This document shows, piece by piece, positions 39,613-47,676 of a DNA stretch of 64,000 bases; position 1 is the stretch's first letter; every line of letters starts with the position of its first letter. The notes under the pieces are model-generated. The model worked only from the letters and a program-made list of their open reading frames with translations, had not been told where the DNA came from and ran no database searches. This DNA is from Myxococcales bacterium. GTDB lineage: Bacteria > Myxococcota_A > UBA796 > GCA-2862545. Position numbers and translations under genes: made by a program. The stretch is from the NCBI GenBank assembly GCA_019634415.1, contig JAHQVJ010000083.1, forward strand, positions 30,923 to 94,922, read 5' to 3'.

Positions 39613-40622
39613 GCCTGGGCGGGGGCCGTTGCGAACATGGCCAGCACGGTATCACGGAGTCTAGCGGCGCCCCCCGTGGCTTGGCCGAGTGCGCCCATCC
39701 AGCGGCTCGCCAATGCGATTCGTCGGTTTCGACCTCGTCGGGCTCCGGGGTAGCGACCTGCACCCTGCAGGCACGCTGCCAGGTGCTCGGCATCGAGAAT
39801 CGCCTGGGCAGCGCCCTCACCGAGGTTGGGGGTGAAGCCGTGCGCAGCGTCGCCCAGCAGCGGTACGCGGGGATGCCCCCAGCTGTGGGTGTCGAGCTCC
39901 TCGAGGTCGTGATGGGCCCAGTCCGACGGCGGGACCGAGCGGAGCAACGCCGGGGCATCGCATCCGAAGTGGTCGAACCGGGCGAGGGGAGGCGTGCTGC
40001 GCTCCGGTGGCGCTGGCTGGGTCGACGTCAGGTACAGGTACGTGCCCTCGAGGAGCGGAACGATCCCGATGCGCAGGCCGTCTCCCCACAGCTCCACCGG
40101 GTGGTCGTGGGGCGACTCCTGCTGAGTGATGCCTCGCCAGCAGGTGGCCCCAGCGTAGCGACGGCGCGCTGGGAGGCCGAGCTGTCGCCGAACACCGGAG
40201 CCGAGGCCATCGGCACCGACCATCACGTCGACCTCGAGGGTCTGCCCGCTCGAGAGTGTGGCTCGAACACCTCCATCGCAGTCGTCGAACGTCTCCACCA
40301 CGCACGAGGTGTGCAGATTGGCGTGGGCAGCAGCTCGAAGGAGTGCGGCATGCAGCGCGGGCCGACTCACGGCGCGACCTGGCTTGGCGGCCAGTGGCAG
40401 GAGTCGCCCGTCGGCGAGGCCTAGGCTCAATCCCGGGTAGGGGCGACCACTCACCCGGACGCCGACGCGCTCCAACGCGTCGAGTGCGCGCCGGTGGAGC
40501 AGCAGTCCGGCGCCGATGCCCGTGGCCTCGGGGCGGCGCTCCACCAGGGTCACCCGGTGCTCTCGGAGCGCACTGGCCAAGGTGAGTCCTCCAATTCCAG
40601 CACCGACGACGAGCACGTGCAT
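39609..40622 (-). CDS. FAD-dependent monooxygenase (salicylate-hydroxylase-like)
   Basis: A 337-residue class A flavoprotein: G-A-G-I-G-G-L (about 7-13) binds the ADP part of FAD, G-A-D-G (about 143-146) and L-L-G-D-A-A-H (about 273-279, the GD motif contacting FAD ribose) complete the set. Related enzymes hydroxylate aromatic compounds using NAD(P)H. The ATG at 40622 has GGAG six bases ahead; an upstream start at 40646 would place the operator inside the gene. It leads a two-gene unit with the TetR regulator, which probably senses its substrate or product. Confidence 0.85.
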   Translation of the reverse strand: MHVLVVGAGIGGLTLASALREHRVTLVERRPEATGIGAGLLLHRRALDALERVGVRVSGRPYPGLSLGLADGRLLPLAAKPGRAVSRPALHAALLRAAAHANLHTSCVVETFDDCDGGVRATLSSGQTLEVDVMVGADGLGSGVRRQLGLPARRRYAGATCWRGITQQESPHDHPVELWGDGLRIGIVPLLEGTYLYLTSTQPAPPERSTPPLARFDHFGCDAPALLRSVPPSDWAHHDLEELDTHSWGHPRVPLLGDAAHGFTPNLGEGAAQAILDAEHLAACLQGAGRYPGARRGRNRRIALASRWMGALGQATGGAARLRDTVLAMFATAPAQA

Positions 40623-40631
40623 CTCTACTCC

Positions 40632-40660
40632 AGTGAATATGTTCAATGAATGTATTCACT
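40632..40660. promoter_or_regulatory. palindromic operator of the TetR-FAD monooxygenase unit
   Basis: AGTGAATA (40632-40639) and TATTCACT (40653-40660) are perfect inverse outer arms; TTCA and TGAA (40642-40645 and 40647-40650) form an inner dyad around one central A. The 29-base site overlaps the -10 box and the expected transcription start of the minus-strand promoter, as expected for a TetR repressor. Confidence 0.75.
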
Positions 40661-40676
40661 ATCGTGGAGCTGTCCA
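40649..40676 (-). promoter_or_regulatory. promoter of the FAD monooxygenase-TetR unit
   Basis: On the minus strand TGGACA (40676-40671) and TACATT (40654-40649) are spaced by 16 bases. Transcription would begin near 40642, inside the palindrome, with a leader of about 20 bases. Confidence 0.5.
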
Positions 40677-40696
40677 GGCCGCGTCGTGCCTCGGGC

Positions 40697-41867
40697 TCAC
40701 TTCAGCAGTGCTCGGGCCACCATGCCGACCGTGGCCCAGTCGACCAGACCGGTGTCCAGCAGGCGGCGCAGGGTGGTGATCTCCACGACGGTTCGCTCGG
40801 CCTCGCGCTCGTTGCCGTGGATCGTTCCTTCGGTGGCGAGCGCGCGTGCCGAGGCCATCTCCGACTCGGTGAGCTCGGCGGAGAAGACGTGTACGTGGTG
40901 GGTGGACACCGTCGCTGCGGCCTGACGACTGCCCAGCGCCACCAGCCGATCGCCAGCGATCTCCAGGCTGGTCTCCTGGAGCACTTCCTCGGCGGCGGTC
41001 CGGCGCGGATCCGTGCCGCGACCGACGCTCGAGCCCCCTGGGACCTCGTGCACGAACCCGTCTTCGGTGCGACCCGGGGAGCGAAACTCGCGCACTAGCA
41101 CGAGCTGTGTGTCGAGGAGCTGAACCCCCTGCTGGGGCCGGCCATACAGCACCACGGCGCTCATGTCGGATCGGCCGAAGACCCACTCGTTCGAGTTGTG
41201 CCTGCCCTCTGCCTCGACCCACACGTCGACTCGCAACAGCATCGAGAGGAACTCGTCGACGTGGGGAAGCTTGAACACCCAGCGGACGCGGGCTCCGTCG
41301 AGGCGGTTGCCGGCCTTGCGGAGGTTGGTGTACCACCCCTGGAACAGAGGGGTGGTCCACAGGAACAAGGGTACGTGGCGCTCGCCGCCCTGCCGCTTCG
41401 CTCCGTCGCCGATGAGGCGAAGGACCTCGTGGAGGGTGTCGGGGGAGCGTGGCGTGGGCTCGCTGTCCAGTGACTTCCTGCAGCAGCACGTCGATGTAGC
41501 GCGTCTTGGGGGCATCGGGTGGATGGCCGACGACGATCTTGTGGCTCGTCAGCCAATGACCGAACTCCACGTTGGTGGTGAAGCCAGGTAGCGTGTCGAG
41601 ATCCCGAGGGATCCAGAACAGGATGACGTCAGCGAGGTGAAGCGCCTCGAGCTCCCAATGGATCTGGGTCTCGTAGTCGGTGCCCCACTTGCCGTTCTCG
41701 GCCTCGGGTAGGAACACGACGCCGTCGTAGCCTTGCTCCTCCAGGAGCCTCACTGCGTCGTCACGCCAGGAGGGCACGGGACGGCTGGCCCTCGGGGTGG
41801 GGCCGGCTAGGAAGATTGCCTTCGACCAGGAGTGTGGGAAGGGCTGTTGGGCATGGACGACCTGCAT
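40697..41867 (-). pseudogene. nucleoside 2-deoxyribosyltransferase-like / NUDIX fusion with a frameshift
   Basis: Two half-genes in different frames look like one protein. The first, from ATG 41867 to about 41472, has I-F-L-A-G-P-T-P-R near residue 18, E-A-E-N-G-K-W-G-T-D-Y and V-E-F-G-H-W, typical of a nucleoside 2-deoxyribosyltransferase-like fold. The second, to the stop at 40697, is a NUDIX domain with G-G-S-S followed by an A-A-E-E-V-L-Q-E-T-S box. Reading passes from D-V-L-L-Q-E-V in the first frame to L-D-S-E-P-T-P in the second if one base near 41471 is skipped. It may be a true mutation, a sequencing error, or a programmed shift. If intact, it would act on modified or damaged nucleotides. 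Confidence 0.65.
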
Positions 41868-42089
41868 GGTTCGGATGTTCCTGATGGGGGTTGGCGTCGA
41901 TGCACCGTGCACGGAGGGCTGGGCGTTCAGGTGCATGGGTGCGGTGGCCTCGCCGATGATCACACTCGCTCGCATTGCTCGACCGGTGCCGAGGGGACAC
42001 GTGTGGATCCGGGTTCCTGTCCAAGACCGGGATGCTCGCACGTCGTAGTGTGCCGCTCGGACTCATCGAGCGAGGCAAGGGAGTGACTC

Positions 42090-42437
42090 ATGGCCAAATA
42101 CCTGTGCTTGCAGCGAAGCCTTCCCAAGACGGACGCCCCCACCGGTGAGGGATCCTCTCCATCTCAGATGCAGGAGATGTACGCGAAGTTCGGGGCATGG
42201 ATGGAGACCTTCTCAGATCATCTGGTGGACACCGGGGGCAAGCTGGGCGAAGGCCAGCTGGTGACGGTGGACGACGCCAAGGATGGACCCTTCGTGGAGG
42301 TGAAGGAGCTCGTCGGTGGCTACATGATCGTCGAGGCCGACACCCTCGAGTCGGCGATCGCGGTGGCACGTGCTTGTCCTGGCCTCGTGCGGCCTGGCTC
42401 CGGCGTCGAGGTGATCGAGATCCACACGCCCGGGTGA
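42090..42437 (+). CDS. DGPF/YCII-like domain protein
   Basis: A 115-residue protein of the YCII-related DGPF family, with the diagnostic D-G-P-F-V-E motif about residues 65-70, inside V-D-D-A-K-D-G-P-F. Such proteins form dimeric ferredoxin-like folds. In actinobacteria and deltaproteobacteria they are encoded next to ECF42 sigma factors, as here, where the sigma gene starts three bases after the stop. Its biochemical function is unknown. Confidence 0.85.
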   Translation: MAKYLCLQRSLPKTDAPTGEGSSPSQMQEMYAKFGAWMETFSDHLVDTGGKLGEGQLVTVDDAKDGPFVEVKELVGGYMIVEADTLESAIAVARACPGLVRPGSGVEVIEIHTPG

Positions 42438-42440
42438 GCT

Positions 42441-43667
42441 GTGCAGCTCGTCGAGGACTTCTTCCGCCACGAGTACGGTCGCCTGGTGTCGATCCTGACC
42501 GGTCGCGTGGGCACCCAGCACGTGCAGGAGGTGGAGGACGCTGTCCAGGCAGCGATGGAGGCGGCGCTGACGCGTTGGCCGGCCGCAGGGCCGCCGCGCA
42601 ACCCCTCTGCGTGGCTGTTTCGGGTGGCTCGAAATCACCTCCTGGGCACGCTGCGCACTGACACAGGGCGCCAGCGACTGCTACGCGACAAGGTACCGCC
42701 GGCCTCGCCGCCGGAGGTGCCCGTGGTGTTCCTGTCGGGTGAGGTCCGCGACGATCTGCTGCGCATGTTGTTCGTCTGCTGCGATGAGGCGCTGCCGACC
42801 GAATCGGCATTGGTGTTGGCGCTCAAGACGCTGTGTGGCTTCAGCGTCTCCGAGATCGCGGTGCGGCTGTTCACCACGCCCGAGGCGGTCTACAAGCGAT
42901 TGGCTCGGGCGCGCGATCGACTGCGCGCGTCTCCGCCGGACCTGGATGCGCTCAGCCCTACGGTGGTGGAAGCACGCCTGCCGGCTGTTCAGCAGATCCT
43001 GTACCTGCTGTTCACCGAGGGCTACCTGTCGTCGCACCCCGAGGCCGCGATCCGGCAGCAGCTGTGCGACGAGGCCGTTCGGCTGGGCACGTTGTTGGCG
43101 GAGCATCCGCTGGGGCAGACGCCGCGCACGTGGGCTCTGCTCGCCCTGATGCACTTCCATGGGGCTCGCATCGCGGCGCGGCAGGACGGTGCCGGCGGGT
43201 TGCTGTTGCTCGAAGAGCAGGAGCGCGAGCGATGGGACGCTACGCGGATCCGTACGGGGCTGGACTGCCTGGCGCGGTCGGCTGAGGGCCCTGCGTTCAG
43301 CCGCTACCACGCCGAGGCCGCGATCGCGGCCGAGCACTGCCTGGCGCCGTCCTTCGCACAGACGCGCTGGCAACGCGTGGCTGCGCTGTACGAGGTGCTG
43401 GAGGGCATGACGGGCTCTCCTGTTCACACCCTGAACCGTGCGGTGGCTCTAGCCGAGGCGCAGGGCCCGGAGGAGGGTCTGGCGGTCCTCGCCGGGTTGC
43501 AGCCCCCCACCTGGCTCGTCGGCTCCTACATGTGGTCCGCGGTGCTTGCTGATCTGCACGGGCGCGCAGGCCATGCGGCCAAGGCCGCGCGCCACCGTCG
43601 GGCGGCGATGGATCTGGCTCCGAGCGAGGCGGTGCGGGCGCTGCTGCAGCGCCGCCTCGGAGCATGA
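42441..43667 (+). CDS. ECF42-type RNA polymerase sigma factor with a C-terminal extension
   Basis: A 408-residue sigma-70 family protein. Region 2 lies about 9-75 (with W-L-F-R-V-A-R-N-H), region 4 about 105-165 (L-C-G-F-S-V-S-E-I-A-V-R-L-F and K-R-L-A-R-A-R). The remaining 240 residues form the helical, TPR-like DUF6596-type extension of ECF42 proteins, including L-L-F-T-E-G-Y and R-A-V-A-L-A-E near 335. No anti-sigma gene is nearby; ECF42 members are thought to be controlled by the extension and by the DGPF partner. GTG start at 42441, three bases after the DGPF gene. Confidence 0.9.
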   Translation: MQLVEDFFRHEYGRLVSILTGRVGTQHVQEVEDAVQAAMEAALTRWPAAGPPRNPSAWLFRVARNHLLGTLRTDTGRQRLLRDKVPPASPPEVPVVFLSGEVRDDLLRMLFVCCDEALPTESALVLALKTLCGFSVSEIAVRLFTTPEAVYKRLARARDRLRASPPDLDALSPTVVEARLPAVQQILYLLFTEGYLSSHPEAAIRQQLCDEAVRLGTLLAEHPLGQTPRTWALLALMHFHGARIAARQDGAGGLLLLEEQERERWDATRIRTGLDCLARSAEGPAFSRYHAEAAIAAEHCLAPSFAQTRWQRVAALYEVLEGMTGSPVHTLNRAVALAEAQGPEEGLAVLAGLQPPTWLVGSYMWSAVLADLHGRAGHAAKAARHRRAAMDLAPSEAVRALLQRRLGA

Positions 43668-43703
43668 AGATCCGGCTCGGCATGCCCCGGAATACGGGTC
43701 GTC

Positions 43704-44528
43704 ATGAACGTCGCTCTGCTCAGTTGTGCCCGGCTACCCGAGCCCGATCCTGACGAAGCTCCCTTGCTTGCAGCGCTGAAGCGGGTGGGGGTGGAAGCGC
43801 GGGTCGTGGCGTGGGACGCTCCCGAGGTGGAGCCGTCGAGCTTCGACGCGGTGGTGATCCGGGCCACCTGGAACTATCCGCAGCACATCGACGCCTTCGA
43901 GGCGTTCCTACAGCAGACGGCGCGTCACACGACCTTGATCAATCCGTGGCCCGTGGTGCGACGCAACCTGCACAAGCGCTATCTGCTCGAGCTTCGAGCG
44001 GATGGCCTGCCCGTGGTCCCCACGCAGCTCCACCTCGAGGGAGGTCGGATGTCGGTGGCGCCTGAGGGACCCGTGGTGGTGAAGCCCGCGGTCTCTGCGG
44101 GGAGCTGGCTCACCCGGCGGTTCGATGCCGGAGACGAGGAAGCCACCGCGTTCCTCGAAGCGCAGCTGAAGCAGCGTGACATGCTGGTGCAGCCCGTCGT
44201 GACGGGGTTCATGGATCCGGGTGAGCGCTCGTGGATCTGCATCGACGGGGAACTCGTCTACGGCGTGCGCAAGATCCCTCGCTTCGCTGGTCAGCAAGAG
44301 GCCGTCCACCCCCTCGGCCCGCCCTCCGACGCCGACCGACACCTGGTTCGACGGGCCCTGGACTGGATTGGTGAGCCCCTCGTCTTCGCGCGTGTGGACG
44401 TGGTGGAGATGGCGGGCCAGCCCGTGATCTCGGAGCTGGAGTGCGTGGAGCCCTCGCTGTTCCTCGAGACCCATCGAGGGGCTGCAGACCGGCTGGCACA
44501 GGCCATCGTCACGCGACTGTACCCCTAG
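43704..44528 (+). CDS. ATP-grasp ligase, RimK/DcsG-like
   Basis: A 274-residue ATP-grasp protein. The N-terminus carries a short Rossmann-like part ending in R-A-T-W-N-Y (about 54-59), then N-P-W and H-K-R-Y-L-L-E-L, V-V-V-K-P-A-V-S-A-G-S (about 123-133) and, near the end, F-A-R-V-D-V-V and E-L-E-C-V-E-P-S-L-F for metal binding. This arrangement resembles the cycloserine ligase DcsG and other small-molecule ATP-grasp ligases. The substrate is unknown. No clear operon partner. Confidence 0.75.
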   Translation: MNVALLSCARLPEPDPDEAPLLAALKRVGVEARVVAWDAPEVEPSSFDAVVIRATWNYPQHIDAFEAFLQQTARHTTLINPWPVVRRNLHKRYLLELRADGLPVVPTQLHLEGGRMSVAPEGPVVVKPAVSAGSWLTRRFDAGDEEATAFLEAQLKQRDMLVQPVVTGFMDPGERSWICIDGELVYGVRKIPRFAGQQEAVHPLGPPSDADRHLVRRALDWIGEPLVFARVDVVEMAGQPVISELECVEPSLFLETHRGAADRLAQAIVTRLYP

Positions 44529-44536
44529 CGGCAGTG

Positions 44537-45220
44537 GTGTCGGTCACGGCCCCCGATGTACATGGTGTCTGTAGCGCCGAGACGAACGGGAGGACGGTTC
44601 TGCTACTGGGTCTGCTGGGTGGTTGCATCATCGGTGTGGTGGGCAGCAGCGTCATCGACGAGCCCTTCGACCGGGTGCGCCTGTCGGTGGGGGAGGCGGA
44701 CGTCCAGGTGTTGGCCGTGGATGGACCGTCGCAGATCGACGTGACGCTGCGTGGCTTCGGAGGCAGCGCGCTGGCACCGGTGGTGACGGACGGAGAGCTC
44801 CGGCTGGACTATCCCTGTGACGAGCTGTGTGGAGGGGACGTCACCCTGCGGATCCCGCCGTTCGTCCCGGTGGACGTGGTGGTGGGATCCGGAGATCTAC
44901 GGCTGGTGGACATGGGCGGCAAGGTGAGCGCCGAGGTGGGAGGGCGCATCGGGTTGGAGGGCTTCACGGGGCCCGAGGCGGTGGTGCACTCCACCGCCGT
45001 GGGGCGAGTGGAGCTGTGGTTCGCCGAGGCACCCGATTGGGTGGAGGTGCACAACGCCCAGGGGCCCATCTCCATCGGACTGCCCATCGGGGCCTACGCG
45101 CTGGAGCTGGAGGCCACCCAGTCCATCACCTTGGATCCGGCGATCGAGGTGGACCCCACCAGCACCAACGTGGTGACGGGCGTGGCTGAAGACGGGGCCA
45201 TCGCGGTGCAGGCGCTGTAG
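44537..45220 (+). CDS. DUF4097-like beta-helix lipoprotein
   Basis: A product of about 227 residues. A hydrophobic run ending in L-L-G-G-C (about 34) may be a lipobox, though its N-region is long and has few positive charges. The rest is rich in short repeating beta strands with alternating Gly and Val (L-R-I-P-P-F-V-P-V-D-V, G-S-G-D-L-R-L, G-G-R-I-G-L), as in DUF4097 putative adhesins. The GTG at 44537 is the most likely start, but 44534 is possible and neither has a strong Shine-Dalgarno. Function unknown. Confidence 0.6.
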   Translation: MSVTAPDVHGVCSAETNGRTVLLLGLLGGCIIGVVGSSVIDEPFDRVRLSVGEADVQVLAVDGPSQIDVTLRGFGGSALAPVVTDGELRLDYPCDELCGGDVTLRIPPFVPVDVVVGSGDLRLVDMGGKVSAEVGGRIGLEGFTGPEAVVHSTAVGRVELWFAEAPDWVEVHNAQGPISIGLPIGAYALELEATQSITLDPAIEVDPTSTNVVTGVAEDGAIAVQAL

Positions 45221-45221
45221 C

Positions 45222-46175
45222 TCAGAAGGTGAACCGCAGCGGGCTGTGGAACACGATGCCGTCGGGCACGGCATGCGCGGGGAAGCCACCATGGCCGAGG
45301 GTCTGCTCGAGGCAGCCAACCACGGCAGCTGGGAGCCCAGCGTGGGCGATCACCGACGACGAGGACACCCGCCCGTCGCATCCCACGACCATCTCCACCG
45401 TGACCTCGTGCACACCGGAGGTCCCGTCCGGGAAGCAGGCCACTGCATGGCCCGAGATGGGGTTCATGCCACCGTTGATCTGGGCCACCGACAGCCCCAG
45501 GTTGGTGGCCATCGCGGCCTCGCCCTCGACGTCGGTGGGTGGAGGAAGGCAGCGCTTCGCTGGGGGCATGGGGAGGGTGGGAGCCGACACCGCGCCAGCC
45601 CCGATCGCAGGACCGTCGTTCCGCGGCTTGGCGAGAGGCCCCGGTAGGTCCACGGACTCCGCACTTCCTTCGCTGCCCAGGCCTCCGCTGCGTTCGCCGA
45701 GGCCGCTTCCGTCTGCCGACGTGCTGTCGTGCTTGGTGAGGCCCTTCGCACTGCGGGCCAGATCCTCCATGTCGGTGCCGCCGATCTCCACGCCGAGCAC
45801 GCCCACGGGAGCAGGGGTCTGGATCACGACACGATCCGTGGCATCCACCTCGGTGACGGTCACCATCGGAATGGCGTCGGCGCCAGGCCGTGCAGCCACA
45901 CGGGCCCCCTTGGAGACAGGGCGGCGGGCGGCCGTGCCGCTGGCTTGCTTGCCTGCCCAGATCACCAGCACCTGGTCGACCTCGATGAGATCGCTGGACA
46001 GGCCGTTCCAGGACTTCAGCTCGGCCACCGTCACGCCGTGGCGAGAGGCGATCTTGGCCAGGGTGTCGCCGCGTCGCACGGTGTAGCGCGTGGGAGCGGC
46101 GAAGCCGGGCAGCCCCGACAGTGGATCGAGCCCGATGTCCGTCGGGAGGAGATCACAGCCGGGCGCCGTGAACAA
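45222..46175 (-). CDS. LysM-domain protein with AgmX/TonB-like C-terminus
   Basis: A 317-residue envelope protein. A LysM domain (about 30-75) has Y-T-V-R-R-G-D-T-L-A-K-I-A and W-N-G-L; the middle is low-complexity; the last 110 residues have the C-x-x-x-G-x-x-x-x-x-V pattern (V-G-C-D-G-R-V) and paired cysteines seen in myxobacterial AgmX/TonB-C-like proteins. Residue 7 is a Cys after F-T-A-P-G, which fits a lipobox, but the signal would need codons upstream of the only acceptable start (TTG at 46175); those codons read as a good hydrophobic signal without ATG, GTG or TTG. A CTG start at 46178 or another start is possible. Confidence 0.6.
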   Translation of the reverse strand: MFTAPGCDLLPTDIGLDPLSGLPGFAAPTRYTVRRGDTLAKIASRHGVTVAELKSWNGLSSDLIEVDQVLVIWAGKQASGTAARRPVSKGARVAARPGADAIPMVTVTEVDATDRVVIQTPAPVGVLGVEIGGTDMEDLARSAKGLTKHDSTSADGSGLGERSGGLGSEGSAESVDLPGPLAKPRNDGPAIGAGAVSAPTLPMPPAKRCLPPPTDVEGEAAMATNLGLSVAQINGGMNPISGHAVACFPDGTSGVHEVTVEMVVGCDGRVSSSSVIAHAGLPAAVVGCLEQTLGHGGFPAHAVPDGIVFHSPLRFTF

Positions 46176-46235
46176 CAGGATCGTGAGGATGGGTGAGACG
46201 GGCCCCTCGCCAGCGAGGGCGAGAGCCTACCACGG

Positions 46236-47585
46236 TCATTCGCGGGCCAGCTGGACCAGAGCGTCGACGTCCACGACCTTGTCCCGGATCTTGCCCTTGG
46301 CCTGTCCAGCAGCCACCTCGTGCTGATCGATTCGCTGCCAACCGTCCCAGTCCACGGCATCGGCGTAGGGCAGATCGGGTCGCTCGATCGCTGGCAGCGC
46401 CGCGACGTCCTCGAGCATGGCCGCCACGGTGGCCTTCGAGTCGGCTCGGTTGGTGCCGATCAGCCCGGAGGGGCCTCGCTTGGCCCAGCCCACCACGTAC
46501 AGTCTGGGGACGGGCGTGCCGTCGGTGGTCACCCGGCCCTCCACGTTGGGGATGGTGCCGCGCCGATCGTCGAAGGGCACGTCGGGAAGCGGGACCCCGC
46601 GGTAGCCGACGGCCTCGAAGCTGATTCCCGCAGCGACTCGGGCGCGCTCGCCCGTGTCCACGGCGCGGAAGCGTCCACCATCGGTGGCTTCCAGCCGGTT
46701 GGTGCCGAGCTCCACCTGAGCCAGCGCGCCGTCGCCCAGGAAGCGCACCGGCGAGGTGTGGAGGCGTACGTGCACCCGACGGGGAGCTGTGGAGGGTCTG
46801 CCCACGTGCTCCGCCAGCAACGCGCAGTTCTGCTTGGCCTGCTTGTCGCCGTGGGCCTCGAGCCAGGCTGCAGATGCGGGATCGAGGGCCGCGTCCTCGG
46901 GTCGCACGATCAGATCGACGCCCTCGAGCTCGCCAATCTCCTTGATCTCGGAGGGGGAGAATGCCGCCTGAGCAGGCCCGCGGCGTCCAAGCACGTAGAC
47001 GTCGCGGATCTGGCTGGCTCGGAGGGCGTGCAGTGCGGTGTCCGTGATGTCGGTGCTCGCCAGTCGCTCCGGATCCTGTGCGAGGACCCGAGCCACATCC
47101 ATGGCCACGTTGCCCACCCCCACCACGACGGCGGCCGAGCAGGACAGGTCGAACGCATGGTGCTGATGGTCGGGATGGCCGTTGTACCAAGCCACGAATG
47201 CCGTGGCGGTGTGGGTGCCTTCGAGCTGAGAGCCTTCGATCCCGAGGCGCCGAGCCGACTCGTTTCCCACGGCGAGGACCACCTGATCGTAGGCCTCGAG
47301 CAAGGCGGGCACGGTGACGTCTCGCCCGACGTCGACGTTGCCCATGAACCTGAATCCGTCTGCGCCGGCTGTCTTGTCGTAGGCTCGGACCACGGACTTG
47401 ATCTTCTGGTGGTCGGGGGCCACTCCTCCCCGCACCAGCCCGAACGGGGTGGGCAGGCGATCGAGGAGGTCCACTCGGACGTGGCGGTCCGAGCCGAGCA
47501 GTGCGGCGGCGGCGTAGAAGCCCGACGGGCCCGACCCGACGATCGCGACTCTCAGGGGACGGTCCGCAGTGCCGATGCGTGTCAA
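46236..47585 (-). CDS. ferredoxin/adrenodoxin-NADP+ reductase, FprA-type
   Basis: A 449-residue flavoprotein. The FAD-binding G-S-G-P-S-G-F-Y-A-A lies about 17-26, with P-T-P-F-G-L-V-R-G-G-V-A-P-D-H typical of adrenodoxin reductase/FprA; the NADP motif is V-G-V-G-N-V-A-M-D-V-A-R (about 154-165); near the end comes G-W-A-K-R-G-P-S-G-L-I-G-T-N. It passes electrons from NADPH to ferredoxins, for example to P450 or Rieske enzymes. The start is TTG at 47585, backed by a full AGGAGGT Shine-Dalgarno five bases upstream. Confidence 0.93.
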   Translation of the reverse strand: MTRIGTADRPLRVAIVGSGPSGFYAAAALLGSDRHVRVDLLDRLPTPFGLVRGGVAPDHQKIKSVVRAYDKTAGADGFRFMGNVDVGRDVTVPALLEAYDQVVLAVGNESARRLGIEGSQLEGTHTATAFVAWYNGHPDHQHHAFDLSCSAAVVVGVGNVAMDVARVLAQDPERLASTDITDTALHALRASQIRDVYVLGRRGPAQAAFSPSEIKEIGELEGVDLIVRPEDAALDPASAAWLEAHGDKQAKQNCALLAEHVGRPSTAPRRVHVRLHTSPVRFLGDGALAQVELGTNRLEATDGGRFRAVDTGERARVAAGISFEAVGYRGVPLPDVPFDDRRGTIPNVEGRVTTDGTPVPRLYVVGWAKRGPSGLIGTNRADSKATVAAMLEDVAALPAIERPDLPYADAVDWDGWQRIDQHEVAAGQAKGKIRDKVVDVDALVQLARE

Positions 47586-47676
47586 AGGTGACCTCCTGTG
47601 TGCTCGTGTGGCGTAGGCGACGTCGTTGTCCTACGCGTCGTGTCTTGGTGCTGTACCCTGCCGGGGGGGAGGGGTG

